Assembly: GCF_040802235.1 (NCBI RefSeq)
Contig: NC_133166.1
Coordinates: 310,001-374,000, forward strand
Direction of reading: 5' to 3'
Length of the DNA: 64,000 bases
DNA from: Manis javanica
Taxonomy: Eukaryota; Chordata; Mammalia; Pholidota; Manidae
Made by a program: the position numbers and the translations under genes. This document shows positions 1-11,102 of the stretch, piece by piece (positions within the stretch are counted from its first letter, which is position 1; every line of letters begins with the position of its first letter). Under the pieces are notes generated by a model. The model searched no databases. It worked only from the letters and a program-made list of their open reading frames with translations, and was not told where the DNA came from.

Positions 1-35
1 ACAGGAACCCAGAGCATTTTCCTGAGGCCCCTGCT

Positions 36-885
36 GTGATAGATGGCTATGGGGTTAAGGCAATTAGAGTGATGAAAGCCCAAATCCCTTTGGAGATAGG
101 GTATGAACCCCCGAAGGAGTATACTATGTACATTTCTCCCATCCTTGAATATGTTTTGGGGGTGTATATCCTGCAGGGCCTGTGGTTACAGACTACTGCA
201 GGTCAGCTCAGACTGAGGGTACATGTGGTAAAGGCAGTTCTGAAGGGACATGCTAAGCACCCACCTGTAGCTCTGCCTGTACCTTGACAGATGACAAATA
301 GTAAACAGTATACATTGCCTGGGTTACACAAGGAAACTGGAGAAACTCTTGAGTTGGGGAAGGGGAGCTTCATAAAGCCCATTCATAGACCTTTTAATTC
401 CCCAGTGTGGCCAGTGAAAATGCTGGACAGCTCATGGCATGTGACCTTGGATTACAGGGAATTGAGTAAAGTCACACTGCCTTTGCATGCTGCTGCCCCT
501 CTATGGCAGCCTTTATGGACACACTAAGTCATGAAATACGGATATATCATTATGTGTGGTCCTTGATAATGCTTTCTTCTCTACTGACATAGCACAGGAA
601 TGTCAGGAATACTTTGCCTTCATGTGGGAAGGCCGGCAGTGGACATTCACTGTCTCTCCATGGGGATACCTCCACAGTCCCACCAGTTGTCATGGAATTG
701 CAGCCCAGGACTTGGCCACATGGAAGAAACTGCAAACTGTGTGGTTGTATCACTACATTGATGATATTATGCTCATGTCTGATTTTCTTGAAGATTTAGA
801 AGGGGTAGTTCGTAGACTGCTGCAACATCTACAGGAGAAAGGATGGGCTGTGAATATCACAAAGGTTAAGGGACCTGGTTAGTCA
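36..885 (+). pseudogene. pol fragment: protease end and reverse transcriptase (broken)
   Basis: This is the remnant of a retroviral RNA-dependent DNA polymerase. Three consecutive open pieces (36-287, 291-527, 556-882) follow one another in different frames or across stops. The first holds the C-terminal part of the protease, the second the RT N-terminal fingers (PFNSPVWPVK, then a DYREL-like motif), and the third the palm, with WEGRQWTFTVSPWGYLHSPT and the catalytic YIDD at 754-765 (residue 67 of the third piece). The YIDD box survives although the frame around it does not: a stop follows KGPG near 880 and the family-typical sequence resumes after it as KFLG. It is not expected to make an enzyme. 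Confidence 0.8.
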
Positions 886-1959
886 GTAAAATTCTTAGGG
901 GTTGTCTGATTGGGTAAAACCAAAGTTATCCCAGAAGCAGTCATTGAAAGCTTCCAAATCTCCCTACCCATAACACGGCAGCAGTATTACAATAGTTTTA
1001 GCGTCTTTTAGGCTACTGGAGAGAGTTTATCCCACACTTGGCACAAATTCTGAAGCCCTTATACTGGTTCATACAAAAAGGCTTCAGGTGGGACTGGGAT
1101 AAAACATGTGCAGCTGCTCTTACTGCTTCTGAGTGAGCAATCAAGGCTGTACAGGCCTTGAGCATAATGGACTCATGAAGGCACTATGAGCTAGATGCTT
1201 ATGTAACCAAAGATGGCTATTGATGAGGCCTTTGACAGAGGCTTGGATGGACATGCCAACCTATTGGATTCTGGTCACAAGTATGGAAAGGAGCAGAGGC
1301 CCAGTACACCTTGACAGAGAAGCAACTGGCTGCTGTGTACCACACCTTGCTGGCTATGGAGCTCATCATTGGAATAGCTCTGATCAAAGTAATAACTACC
1401 TGTCCCATCGCAGGGTAGGTGCAAGACTGGAACCAAATTCTGTGGAGTGGTGTGGTACACATGCCTACAATGGCCAAATGGGAGACATATTTACAGCAGT
1501 GTAATACCCTTTCCACTAGCCCCTTAAGTGGTGAATTTCAATGCTTGTTCGGGCCAGTGACATATAACAGTAGCCATTGGTAGCCAGGAGTCCTTTGCTG
1601 GAGGGAAAACCCCTAAACCTGAGGTTGCTTGGTACACAAATTGCTCCAGTCTCAGGCAACCCCTGAAGTGGAGGGCTGTGGCTTTCCATCCTAAGACTGA
1701 GACATAATGGTTGGAGGATGGAGAGGGGAAGACAGCCAATAGGCTCAGTTTCAGGCAGTATAGTTCATGATTACCCATGGGCCTTCCACCATAGTTGTCT
1801 GCACTGACAGCTGGGCCATCTACTGGGCTTCACCCTGTGGCCACCAACATGGAACCATGCCAACTGGATGGTTGGTCACTGGCTCCTTTGGGGGCAAGTG
1901 TTGTGGCAAGTCCTACAGGCCTCTGATCAGACTAATCAGTTACTGTATATGATGTGACT

Positions 1960-2790
1960 GGCCCTTTGCCTTTGGCATCCCCAGGGAATGATGAAGCAGA
2001 CACATTGGCCCAGATGTGTTGGCTAGAAGGAAAGCCTTGTTATGATGTAACCCAATCATTACATCACTGTTTGTTCCATGGGGTGCAAAGACAGTGTGGG
2101 CTGGAACCCGTCCATGTGGCTTGCCTTTGACCTTTGAAGAAGTCAGCAGAGTATGGAAAGTGTGCCTTGTGTGCTCTAAGAGCTACTTACACTGAGTCTC
2201 ACAGCAACATGGGACAATAGTAAAGGGGCTGATACCCCTTGTCAGGTGGCAGATAGACTATATTGGGCCTCTGTACATAAGAGAATGATATTGAAATGTC
2301 ATGACTTGTGTGGACAGAGCTACTGTGCAGGTCAGCAAACCACGAAGAGAGGTCTAGAGCATCTCTTTGCAGACTAAGGCTGGCTGCAGGTGATTGAGGG
2401 CAATCAAGGCACCCACTTTACTGGACATGCGTTTCAAGAATGCATGAAGCAGTTAGGGATAAAATGGAAGTTTCATGTCCTGTATAACCCTACACTGACA
2501 GGGTTGATACAGAGTAAAATGGGTTTTTGAAGTCTGGCCAACATTCATACAACCATTGTCTATGGGGCTGAGCAGTTCACTTACGGGCAGTGCTATGTCA
2601 TTTGAATGAGAAGCCCTGAAAAGGAGCCTTGAGCCCTGTGGACATGCTAACACACATTGCTGCCTCTCCTATACAACTGTATGTGCAAACCAAAGAGGAG
2701 TTATTGAAACCAGGATATGGCCAGCAGTGCAACATCCTGCTTCCATCCCTACTGCACTAAACCCTGGAGACTCTGTTGAGTGGATGTGAG
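1960..2790 (+). pseudogene. pol fragment: RNase H end and integrase core (broken)
   Basis: The RNase H C-terminus (GNDEADTLAQ-like, about 1985-2015) is followed by a degenerate zinc-binding region and the integrase catalytic core. The first catalytic aspartate is visible in DYIGPL (codon 2256-2258). The second active-site motif reads E-G-N-Q-G-T-H-F-T-G at 2396-2425, so the position normally held by aspartate is asparagine (codon 2402-2404). Frameshifts and in-frame stops break the rest. This fits an inactive ERVL-like integrase. The open frame 2453-2653 on the opposite strand is a shadow of it. Confidence 0.7.
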
Positions 2791-3800
2791 CCTGGACATT
2801 TCAACACATGGACCAGCGATGGCTGGCCCTTCTGGCACCTTGGTGAAAAGGCCTGGAAGCTGGCCTCCTGTGTGTTCCTGGAGTAACAGCAGAACATCTC
2901 CCAAAGATCACATAGTGCACCCAAAACATCCAGGAGGTAAGAGCATCTTACAGGGAAGTTTTGTTTTATCTTTATGCCCAGTCCATGGACCTCCCAGAGC
3001 CCTGTATAGTGACCCATCTGTAACTCTCACAGGGAGGGGGTGTAAGTCTGGTGTACTAGACCAGGACGAGATCCCTTTCCTGCCACTGTCCTATCACGGG
3101 ACCACTCTCTTGCGTGGATCCTCCTGATGGACAAGATTTTCCTAGGCTGGTGTCATTCAAACATGTATCCTATTGCCCTTAAGGTTATTTTCTTCTATAG
3201 TCCCTGTGTCCTTGACCCATTTCTTGGCTGCAGCTGCCGTGTGATGATTATTCTGAACCCCTTACCTGTTCAGCTACTGGCTCCTGTGGGATGGGCAAGC
3301 CAGGGACTTAATCCGTATGGGACTTTGAACCTAGCTGAATCCTCCGGCTCGCGTTTTATCTTGATTTTATTGCCACTGTTATTGTATGTTATTAGTCTGG
3401 TTGCAGTGCTCTAGTTTTCTTGAACACTGGCTGTTACCGATGATGGGGAGCAAGTAGATTGTGAGGTGAGATTTCTGGATTGAAAGTGTGTGTGTAAAAT
3501 TGTAATATTTCCAGAATGTCTTGCCTGGCTTTAGTGGATTTCCGTATCAATTGGTGTTTCCAAGGGGTGAAGAGAAGTGCTCCATAACCAGGTCACTGGG
3601 TGATTACCATGGGGGTGGAGAGTGAGCCCATAGGTGGACTGGAGAGGTTTGGTGGGTCCTGGCACCTCGGTCATGAGAGACACGGGGAAGCAGAAGTAAT
3701 AAGGAAGAGAATGGTTGCTCACACTGTATTTCTCCCTTTGAGTCATTTTGGCTTCAAAGGTTATTTGCCCCAGGCTGGCAACATATTTCTGCCCCAGAGG
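2791..3800. other. Region 3' of ERV pol, unassigned
   Basis: Open + frames at 2780-3127 and 3127-3414 exist, but I recognise no domain in them. The second ends in a hydrophobic run near 3360-3410. The stretch may be the 3' internal part of the ERVL-type element followed by an eroded LTR, or unrelated sequence. From about 3800 the DNA becomes homologous to the flank upstream of the second olfactory receptor, near 24,890. Confidence 0.4.
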
Positions 3801-4029
3801 TAGAGTAAATATTTTTCTTATAAATAAGGGAAGAAATTTTAAAAATTAATCAGGATGACCATGGAGAACAGAAAGGCTATTTCAAATTTAATATCAATTG
3901 AGGCCACACATAGTTTTCTTATCAAAAAGCTGGTTATGTAATGCATAAATAGAGGTTTCTTAAAAAACCATATTTTCATCAATGATCTCTATGTATAATA
4001 ATCACAGAATTTCTTTTGTCTTAAAATAT
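3800..4029 (+). repeat. Olfactory-receptor duplicon unit 1, left part
   Basis: The sequence around 3845-4029 (ATCAGGATGACC, then AATGATCTCTATGTA and AATCACAGA) matches in order the segment 24,970-25,130 upstream of the second receptor. The same unit resumes at 11,885 after the L1-type insertion. Homology fades left of about 3800. Confidence 0.7.
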
Positions 4030-4043
4030 CCTTCAACAAATTC
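4030..4043. repeat. Target-site duplication, left copy
   Basis: CCTTCAACAAATTC here and CCTTCAGCAAATTT at 11,885-11,898 match at 12 of 14 bases and bracket the whole L1-type block. The homologous stretch in unit 2 (about 25,133-25,147) holds a single copy without the insert, which supports an insertion. Confidence 0.65.
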
Positions 4044-4240
4044 TTTTTTTATTGAAGGATAGTTGGCACATGGCATTACATCAGTTTCAGGTGTACAACA
4101 CAGAGATTTAACATTTATATACATGATAATTCTAGGTACCAGCTATCACCATACCAAGTTGTTACAATATTTTGACTATATTCCTTATGCTATACATTAC
4201 ATCCCGGTTACTTATTTCTTTTACAATTGGAAGTGTGTAC
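4044..4240 (-). mobile_element. L1 3'-UTR end fragment
   Basis: A short T run (4044-4050, a poly(A) tail on the - strand) is followed by the antisense of a mammalian L1 3' end, with ATTGAAGGATAGTTGGCACA, then TTTCAGGTGTACAACA and CTATGCTATACATTACATCCC. It stops abruptly at the poly(T) of the next element. It could be a separate 5'-truncated older L1 or part of the same composite insertion, because the only TSD found encloses both. Confidence 0.7.
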
Positions 4241-5888
4241 TTTTTTTTTTTTTTTGTGAGGGCATCTCTCATATTTATTGATCAAATGGTTGTTAACCAC
4301 AATAAAATTCTGTATAGGGGGGTCAATGCTCAATGCACAATCATTAACTCACCCCAAGCCTAATTTTCATCAGTCTCCAATCTTCTGAAGCATAACGAAC
4401 AAGTTCTTACATGGAAAACAAATTCTTACATAATGAATAAGTTACATGGTGAACATTACAAGGGCAGTCATCACAGAGGCTTTTGGTTTTGATCACGCAT
4501 TATGAACTATAAACAGTCAGTTCAAATATGAATATTCATTTGATATTTATACTTGATTTATATGTGGATACCACATTTCTCTCTTTATTATTATTATTTT
4601 TAATAAAATGCTGAAGTAGTAGGTAGATACAAGATAAAGGTAGAAAACATAGTTTAGTGTTGTAAGAGAGCAAATGTAGATGATCAGGTGTGTGCCTGTA
4701 GACTGTGTTAATCCAAGCTAGACAAGGGCAATAAAACATCCACGTATGCAGATTTCTCTTAAAACAGGTGGGTGGGGGGAGGTTCTAAACCTCACCTCTG
4801 TTGATCCCCATTTTCTCACCTGATGGCCCCCCTGTGACTGTGCCTGTCTTAGGTTGTTCCTCCCTTGAGGAATCTTACCCGTCTCTGGCTAACCAGTCAT
4901 CTTCCGGGGCCATACAGGGAAATGTTAAGTTGGTAAGTGAGAGAGAAGCCTTTTGTTTGAAAAGGTTAGCTTTTTACTTCTTTGCATATTTTATGCACTG
5001 TGGCTTCTATGTCCAGCATTTGTCTTGAGATGTCTTTACCACTTGGAAGAATTATGATGCTCGGTAAATTTGATATGAGGCACGAATTCTACTTAAGGGT
5101 TATAATTATGAAGGAAGAAGGAAAGCTACAGAAGTAGCAGGTGGAAGAAAACCTGGGAAGATTGATTATTTCTTTGACATACCTTTTTGTAGAGTAACTT
5201 CTGCATGTATAGGTTTTAAACTACTAATAAAGTTGCACACACAGATTAACATAATAGGAGTACAGTTACATAACCAACGCAGACCTATAATTACCAGCCA
5301 TCTCCAGTGAAACCAAGAAAACCAGTTAGGCACCTTAGGCATTTGTGAAAACTTATCTATAATATAGTGAATATTGTCCAACTGAACTTGAACAGTCTGA
5401 GAGAAATCAGACAAATTAAAACAACCCATTCCTGTGTACTGTTCACATCCCGTATGTTCTTTTAACAGTAAATAGTCTGTAGTTGTAAGATTTTGGAGCA
5501 TTACAATTTGCACTTCTCCTAATTCTTGGTTGAGATCCAACAGTTTAGATCCTGTCAAATTTGTTGTTTTGCTATATGCACAGGCCAGCTTAGATATCTC
5601 CTTCTTCATTCCCATGGCAAGTCCAGGAACTGGTGGGATGAGTGCATCTACACCTCTGTCAGGGCATGGATCTTTGTTGGGGTTTTTTGATGGTCATCTT
5701 CTGGCATGAGTCTTCCCCAGAGTGCTGATGTTGAAAGTTCTTTTTCATATCGTATCTTAGTCATTTTTGGGGTAGCCAAAGTAGGCTTTGATCCTCTGTA
5801 TAAACACAAACAGACCCTTTGCCTACACTTTTATATGCCCTTTATATCATTGTGCAGAACTCATTGAAGGTCACCACACAGGAACTGC
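4241..5888 (-). mobile_element. Env-TM/LTR element, copy A (L1-associated retroviral tail)
   Basis: Read on the - strand, this 1.65-kb segment holds an env transmembrane-subunit reading frame followed by about 0.9 kb of LTR-like sequence. It ends in an AATAAA signal (4274-4279) 18 nt before a 15-nt poly(A) tail (4241-4255 as T). Its 5' end abuts a T-rich tract at 5879-5896 that is the poly(A) end of a young L1. A second copy at 60,535-61,899 has the same order and the same 3' end. A polyadenylation signal plus tail, instead of a second LTR, is the signature of a transcript copied by L1 machinery, here probably as L1 read-through. It may be a lineage-specific family. Confidence 0.75.
5166..5615 (-). 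pseudogene. Retroviral envelope TM-subunit fragment (149 codons, open)
   Basis: The reading frame resembles the ectodomain and membrane anchor of a gammaretrovirus-type Env TM subunit, the fusion-mediating part of an envelope protein. In order it shows a heptad-rich region (about residues 10-50, with LNQELGEVQ and LQNLTTTDYLLLKEH), a cysteine motif at about 56-65 (normally C-X6-C-C, here C-X6-G-C), a second helical part (FSQTVQVQLDNIH), a tryptophan-rich segment and a hydrophobic anchor (WLVIIGLRWLCNC to LICVCNFI). The SU subunit is missing and there is no promoter of its own, so it is a relic. The frame is uninterrupted here but broken in copy B, so openness may be chance. Confidence 0.7.
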
Positions 5889-6233
5889 TTTTCTTTTCTT
5901 TTTTTTAATCATGAATCTACACTTACATGATGCATATTTTGTTTCCTAGGCTCTCCCCTATACCAGGTCCCCCCTATATACCCCTTTACAGTCACTGTCC
6001 ATCAGCATAGCAAAATGTTGTAGAATCACTACTTGTCTTCTCTGTGTTGTACAGCAATCCCTTTTCTCCCAACCCCCATGCATGTTAATCTTAATACCCC
6101 CCTTTTTCTCCCCCTCCCTTATCCCTCCCTACCCACCCATCCTCCCCAGTCCCTTTCCCTTTGGTACCTGTTAGTCCATTCTTGAGTTCTGTGATTCTGC
6201 TGCTGTTTTGTTCCTTCAGTTTTTCCTTTGTTC

Positions 6234-9200
6234 TTATACTCCACAGATGAGTGAAATCATTTGGTATTTCTCTTTCTCTGCTTGGCTTGTTTCACTGAGC
6301 ATAATACCCTCCAGCTCCATCCATGTTGCTGCAAATGGTAGGATTTGCCCTTTTCTTATGGCTGAGTAGTATTCCATTGTGTATATGTACCACATCTTCT
6401 TTATCCATTCATCTACCGATGGACATTTAGGTTGCTTCCAATTCTTGGCTATTGTAAATAGTGCTGTGATAAACATAGGGGTGCATTGGTCTTTCTCATA
6501 CTTGATTGGTGCATTCGTAGGGTAAATTCCTAGGAGTGCAATTCCTGGGTCAAATGGTAAGTCTATTTTGACCATTTTTATGAACCTCCATACTGCTTTC
6601 CACAATGGTTGAACTAATTTACATTCCCACCAGCAGTGTAGGAGGGTTCCCCTTTCTCCACAGCCTCACCAACATTTGTTGTTGTTTGTCTTTTGGATGG
6701 CAGCCATCCTTACTGGTGTGAGGTGATACCTCATTGTAGTTTTAATTTGCATTTCTCTGATAATTAGCGATGTGGAGCATAGTTTCATGTTCTGTATTTC
6801 TTTTTTAGAGAACCGTTTGTTCAGTTCCTCTGCCCATTTTTTAATTGGGTTATTTGTTTTTTGTTTGTTGAGGCATGTGAGCTCTTTATATAATCTGGAC
6901 GTCAAGCCTTTATCGGATGTGTCATTTTCAAATATATTCTCCCATACTGTAGGGTTACTTTTTGTTCTATTGATGGTGTCTTTTGCTGTACAGAAGCTTT
7001 TCAGCTTAATATAGTCCCACTTGTTCACTTTTGCTGTAGTTTTCCTTGCCCGGGGAGATATGTTCAAGAAGAGGTCACTCATCTTTATGTCTAAGAGGAT
7101 TTGCCTATGTTTTTTTCCAAGAGTTTAATGGTTTCATGACTTACATTCAGGTCTTTGATCCATTTGGAGTTTACTTTTGTATATGGGGTTAGGCAATGGT
7201 CCAGTTTCATTCTCCTACATGTAGCTGTCCAGTTTTGCCAGCACCATCTGTTGAAGAGACTGTCATTTTGCCATTGTATGTCCATGGCTCCTTTATCAAA
7301 TATTAATTGACCATATATGTTTGGGTTAATGTCTGGATTCTCTAGTCTGTTCCATTGGTCTGTGGCTCTGTTCTTGTGCCAGTACCAAATTGTCTTGATT
7401 ACTATGGCTTTATAATAGAGCTTGAAGTTGGGGAGTGAGATCCCCCCTACTTTATTCTTCTTTCTCAGGATTGCTTTGGCTATTCGGGTTCTTTGGTGGT
7501 TCCATATGAATTTTTGAATTATTTGTTCCACTTCATTGAAGAATGTTGCTTGCAGTTTCATAGGGATTGCATCAAATCTGTATATTGCTTTGGGCAGGAT
7601 GGCCATTTTGACGATATTAATTCTTCCTAGCCATGAGCATGGGATGCGTTTCCATCTGTTAGTGTCCCCTTTAATTTCTCTTAAGAGTGACTTGTAGTTT
7701 TCAGAGTACAATTCTTTCACTTCCTTGGTTAGGTTTATTCCTAGGCATTTTATTTTTTTTGATGCAATTGTGAATGGAGTTGTTTTCCTGATTTCTCTTT
7801 CTGTTGGTTCATTGTTAGTGTATAGAAAAGCCACAGATTTCTGTGTGTTGATTTTGTATCCTGCAACTTTGCTGTATTCCGATATCAGTTCCAGTAGTTT
7901 TGGGGTGGAGTCTTTAGGGTTTTTTATGTACAGTATCATGTCATCTGCAAATAGTGACAGTTTAACTTCTTCTTTACCTGTCTGGATTCCTTGTATTTTT
8001 TTGTTTTGTCTGATTGCCGTGGCTAGGACCTCCAGTACTATGTTAAATAACAGTGGAGGGAGTGGGCATCCCTGTCTAGTTCCCGATCTCAGAGGAAAAG
8101 CTTTCAGCTTCTCACTGTTCAATATAATGTTGGCTGTTGGTTTTTCATATATGGCCTTTATTATGTTGAGGTACTTGCCCTCTATTCCCATTTTGCTGAG
8201 AGTTTTTATCATGAATGGATGTTGAACTTTGTCATATGCTTTTTCAGCATCTATGGAGATGATCATGTGGTTTTTGTCTTTCTTTTTGTTGATGTGGTGG
8301 ATGATGTTGATGGACTTTCGAATGTTGTGCCATCCTTGCATCTCTGGGATGAACCCCACTTGGTCATGGTGTACAATCTTTTGATGTATTTTTGAATTCA
8401 GTTTGCTAATATTTTGCAGAGTATTTTTGCATCTATGTTCATCAGGGATATTGGTCTGTAGTTTTCTTTTTTCGTGGGGTCTTTGCCTGGTTTTGGTATT
8501 AGGATGATGTTGGCTTCATAGAATGAGTTTGGGAGTATTCCCTCCTCTTCTATTTTTTGGAAAACTTTAAGGAGAATGGGTATTATGTCTTCCCTGTATG
8601 TCTGATAAAATTATGAGGTAAATCCATCTGGCCCGGGGGTTTTGTTCTTTGGTAGTTTTTTGATTACCGCTTCAATTTCGTTGCTGGTAATTGGTATGTT
8701 TAGATTTTCTGTTTCTTTCTGGGTCAATCTTAGAAGGTTGTATTTTTCTAGGAAGTTCTCCATTTCTCCTAGTTTTCCCAGCTTGTTAGCATATAGGTTT
8801 TCATAGTATTCTCTAATAATTCTTTGTATTTCTGTGGGGTCCGTCATGATTTTTCCTTTCTTGTTTCTGATACTGTTGATTTGTGTTGACTCTCTTTTCC
8901 TCTTAATAAGTCTTGCTAGAGGATTGTCTATTTTGTTTATTTTCTCGAAGAACCAGCCCTTGGTTTCATTGATTTCTGCTATTGTTTTATCCTTCTCAAT
9001 ATTATTTATTTCTTCTCTGATCTTTATTATGTCCCTTCTTCCGCTGACCTTAGGCCTCATTTTTTCTTCTTTTTCCAATTTTGATAATTGTGACATTAGA
9101 CCTTTCATTTGGGATTGTTCTTCTTTTTTTAAATATGCCTGGATTGCTATATACTATCCTCTTAAGACTGCTTTTGCTGCGTTCCACAGAAGTTGGGGCT

Positions 9201-10070
9201 TAGTGTTGTTGTTGTCATTTGTTTCCATATATTGCTGGATCTCCATTTTGATTTGGTCATTGATCCATTGATTACTTAAGAGTGTGTTGTTAAGCCTCCA
9301 TGTGTTTGTGAGCCTGTTTGCTTTCTTTGTACAGTTTATTTCTAGTTTTATGCCTTTGTGGTCTGAAAAGTTGGTTGGTGGGTGTTCAATCTTTTGGAAT
9401 TTACTGAGGCTCTTTTGTGGCCTAGTATGTGGTCTTTTCTGGAGAATGTTCCATGTGCACTTGAGAAGAATGTGTATCCTGTTGCTTTTAGATGTAGAGT
9501 TCTGTAGATGTCTATTAGGTCAATCTGTTCTAGTGTGTTGTTCAGTGCCTCTGTGTCCTTACTTATTTTCTGTCTGGTGGATCTGTCCTTTGGAGTGAGT
9601 GGTGTGTTGAAGTCTCCTAGAATGAATGTATTGCATTCTATTTCCTCCTTTAGTTCTGTTAATATTTGTTTCACCTATGTTGGTGCTCCTGTATTGGGTG
9701 CATATATATTTATAATGGTTATACCCTCTTGCTGGACTGAGCCTTTTATCATTATGTAGTGTCCTTCTTTGTCTTCTGTTACTTTCTTTGTTTTGAAGTC
9801 TGTCTTGTCTGATACCAGAATTGCAACACCTGCTTTCTTATCTTTGTTGTTTGCCTGAAATATCTTTTTCCATCCCTTGACTTTAAGTCTGTGCATGTCT
9901 TTGGGTTTGAGGTGAGTCTCTTGTAAGCAGCATATGGATGGATCTTGCTTTTTTATCCATTCTATTACTCTGTGTCTTTTGATTGGTTCATTCAGTCGAT
10001 TTACATTTAGAGTGATTATTGAAAGGTATGAACTTATTGCCATTGCAGGCTTTAAGTTTGTGGTTACCAA
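6234..10070 (-). pseudogene. L1 ORF2 (endonuclease-reverse transcriptase), disrupted
   Basis: This encodes the remains of the L1 replicase: an APE-type endonuclease (10,070 down to about 9350), reverse transcriptase (about 8900-7600) and C-terminal domain ending at 6234 in LICGV. The endonuclease start shows LSIITLNVNRLNEPIKRHRV and a CCLQETH motif. The RT shows [18 protein letters not shown] and the catalytic FADD at 7940-7951. Breaks include an in-frame TAG at 9675-9677, a frameshift near 9410, a TAA at 8611-8613 after GPDGFTS, and at least two more interruptions between 7091 and 6605. Opposite-strand frames across it are shadows. Confidence 0.88.
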
Positions 10071-10238
10071 AGGTTCAGGGTTCGCTTCTTTACTATCTTA
10101 CTGTCTAACTTAACTCGCTTGTTGAGCTATTATACACACGGTCTGATGATTCTTTATTTCTCTCCCTTCTTATTCCTCCTCCTCCCTTCTCCATATGTTG
10201 GGTGTTTTGTTCTGTGCTCTTTTTAGGAGTGCTCCCAT

Positions 10239-11102
10239 CTAGAGCAGTCCCTGTAAGATTCCCTGTAGAGGTGGTTTGTGGGAGGCAAATTCCCTCAACT
10301 TTTGCTTGTCTGGGAATTGTTTAATCCCTCCTTCATATTTAAATGATAGTCGTGCTGGATACAGTAGTCTTGGTTCGAGGCCCTTCTGTTTCATTGCATT
10401 AAGTATATCATCCCATTCTCTTTTGGCCTGTAGGGTTTCTGTTGAGAAGTCTGATGATAGCCTGATGGGTTTTCCTTTGCAGGTAACCTTTTTTTTCTCT
10501 CTGGCTGCCTTTAATACTTTGTCCTTGTCTTTGATCTTTGCCATTTTAATTATTATTTGTCTTGGTGTTGCCCTCCTTGGATCCCTTGTCATGGGAGTTC
10601 TGTGTACCTCTGTGGTCTGAAAGGCCATTTCTTCCCCTAGTTTGGGGAATTTTTTGGCAATTATTTCTTCAAAGACACTTTCTATCCCTTTTGCTCTCAC
10701 TTCTTCTTCTGGTATTCCTATAATGTGTATATTGTTCCTTTTTGATTGGTCACTCAGCTCTCTTAGTATTCTTTCATTCCTGGAGATCCTTTTATCTCTC
10801 TCTGCATCAGCTTCTCTGCATTCCTGTTCTCTGTTTTCTAGACCATTAATGGTCTCTTTCATCTCATCCATTCTGTTTTGAAATCCTTCCAGAGCTTGTT
10901 TTATTTCTGTATTCTCCTTCCTTAGTTCTTGCATATTTCTGTGCAAGTCCATCAGCATGGTTATGACTTTTGTTTTGAATTCTTTTTCAGAAGACTGGCT
11001 AAATCTATCTCCCCAGGTTCCTTCTCAGGGGACAATGTAGCAGATGCCGAAGCTGTCTGGGTTAGTCTTGTCTGGATCATATTTTTGCCTTTTCATGTTG
11101 AC
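10239..11102 (-). pseudogene. L1 ORF1 (RNA-binding nucleic-acid chaperone), one premature stop
   Basis: ORF1p normally forms trimers through a coiled coil and packages L1 RNA. The open part (10,958 to 10,239, 239 residues) begins in the coiled coil (heptads through about residue 75, rich in E, K, R and L), then the RRM (NNIHIIGIPEEE, about residues 74-150) and the C-terminal domain (RQIIIKMAKIKDKDKVLKAAREK and later LSSDFSTETLQAKREWDD). The same frame extends upstream to an ATG at 11,100-11,102, but a TGA at 11,025-11,027 interrupts it. Whether 11,102 is the ancestral start is not certain. Confidence 0.82.

Larger units (their letters stand above)
1..2790 (+). mobile_element. ERVL-type (class III) endogenous retrovirus, decayed pol region
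   Basis: Fragments in shifting + frames read in the normal retroviral order: end of protease, reverse transcriptase, RNase H and integrase. Recognisable landmarks are a HPPVALPVP-like protease/RT junction near 260-290, an RT entry with FNSPVWPVK near 394-420, the YIDD polymerase box at 754-765, an RNase H end resembling GNDEADTLAQ near 1985-2015, and an integrase start DYIGPL near 2256. The phrasing of these blocks matches ERVL-like pol as I know it; assignment to class III is from memory, not from a search. The left end is cut by the window edge. Stops and frameshifts occur throughout, so it is an old dead copy. No LTR could be recognised at its right end. Confidence 0.8.

Noticed and set aside
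7725-9759. Long plus-strand hydrophobic ORFs (7725-8225, 8834-9271, 9284-9598) resembling membrane proteins
   Set aside because: They are the antisense of L1 ORF2. Antisense of A-rich lysine codons gives phenylalanine and leucine.
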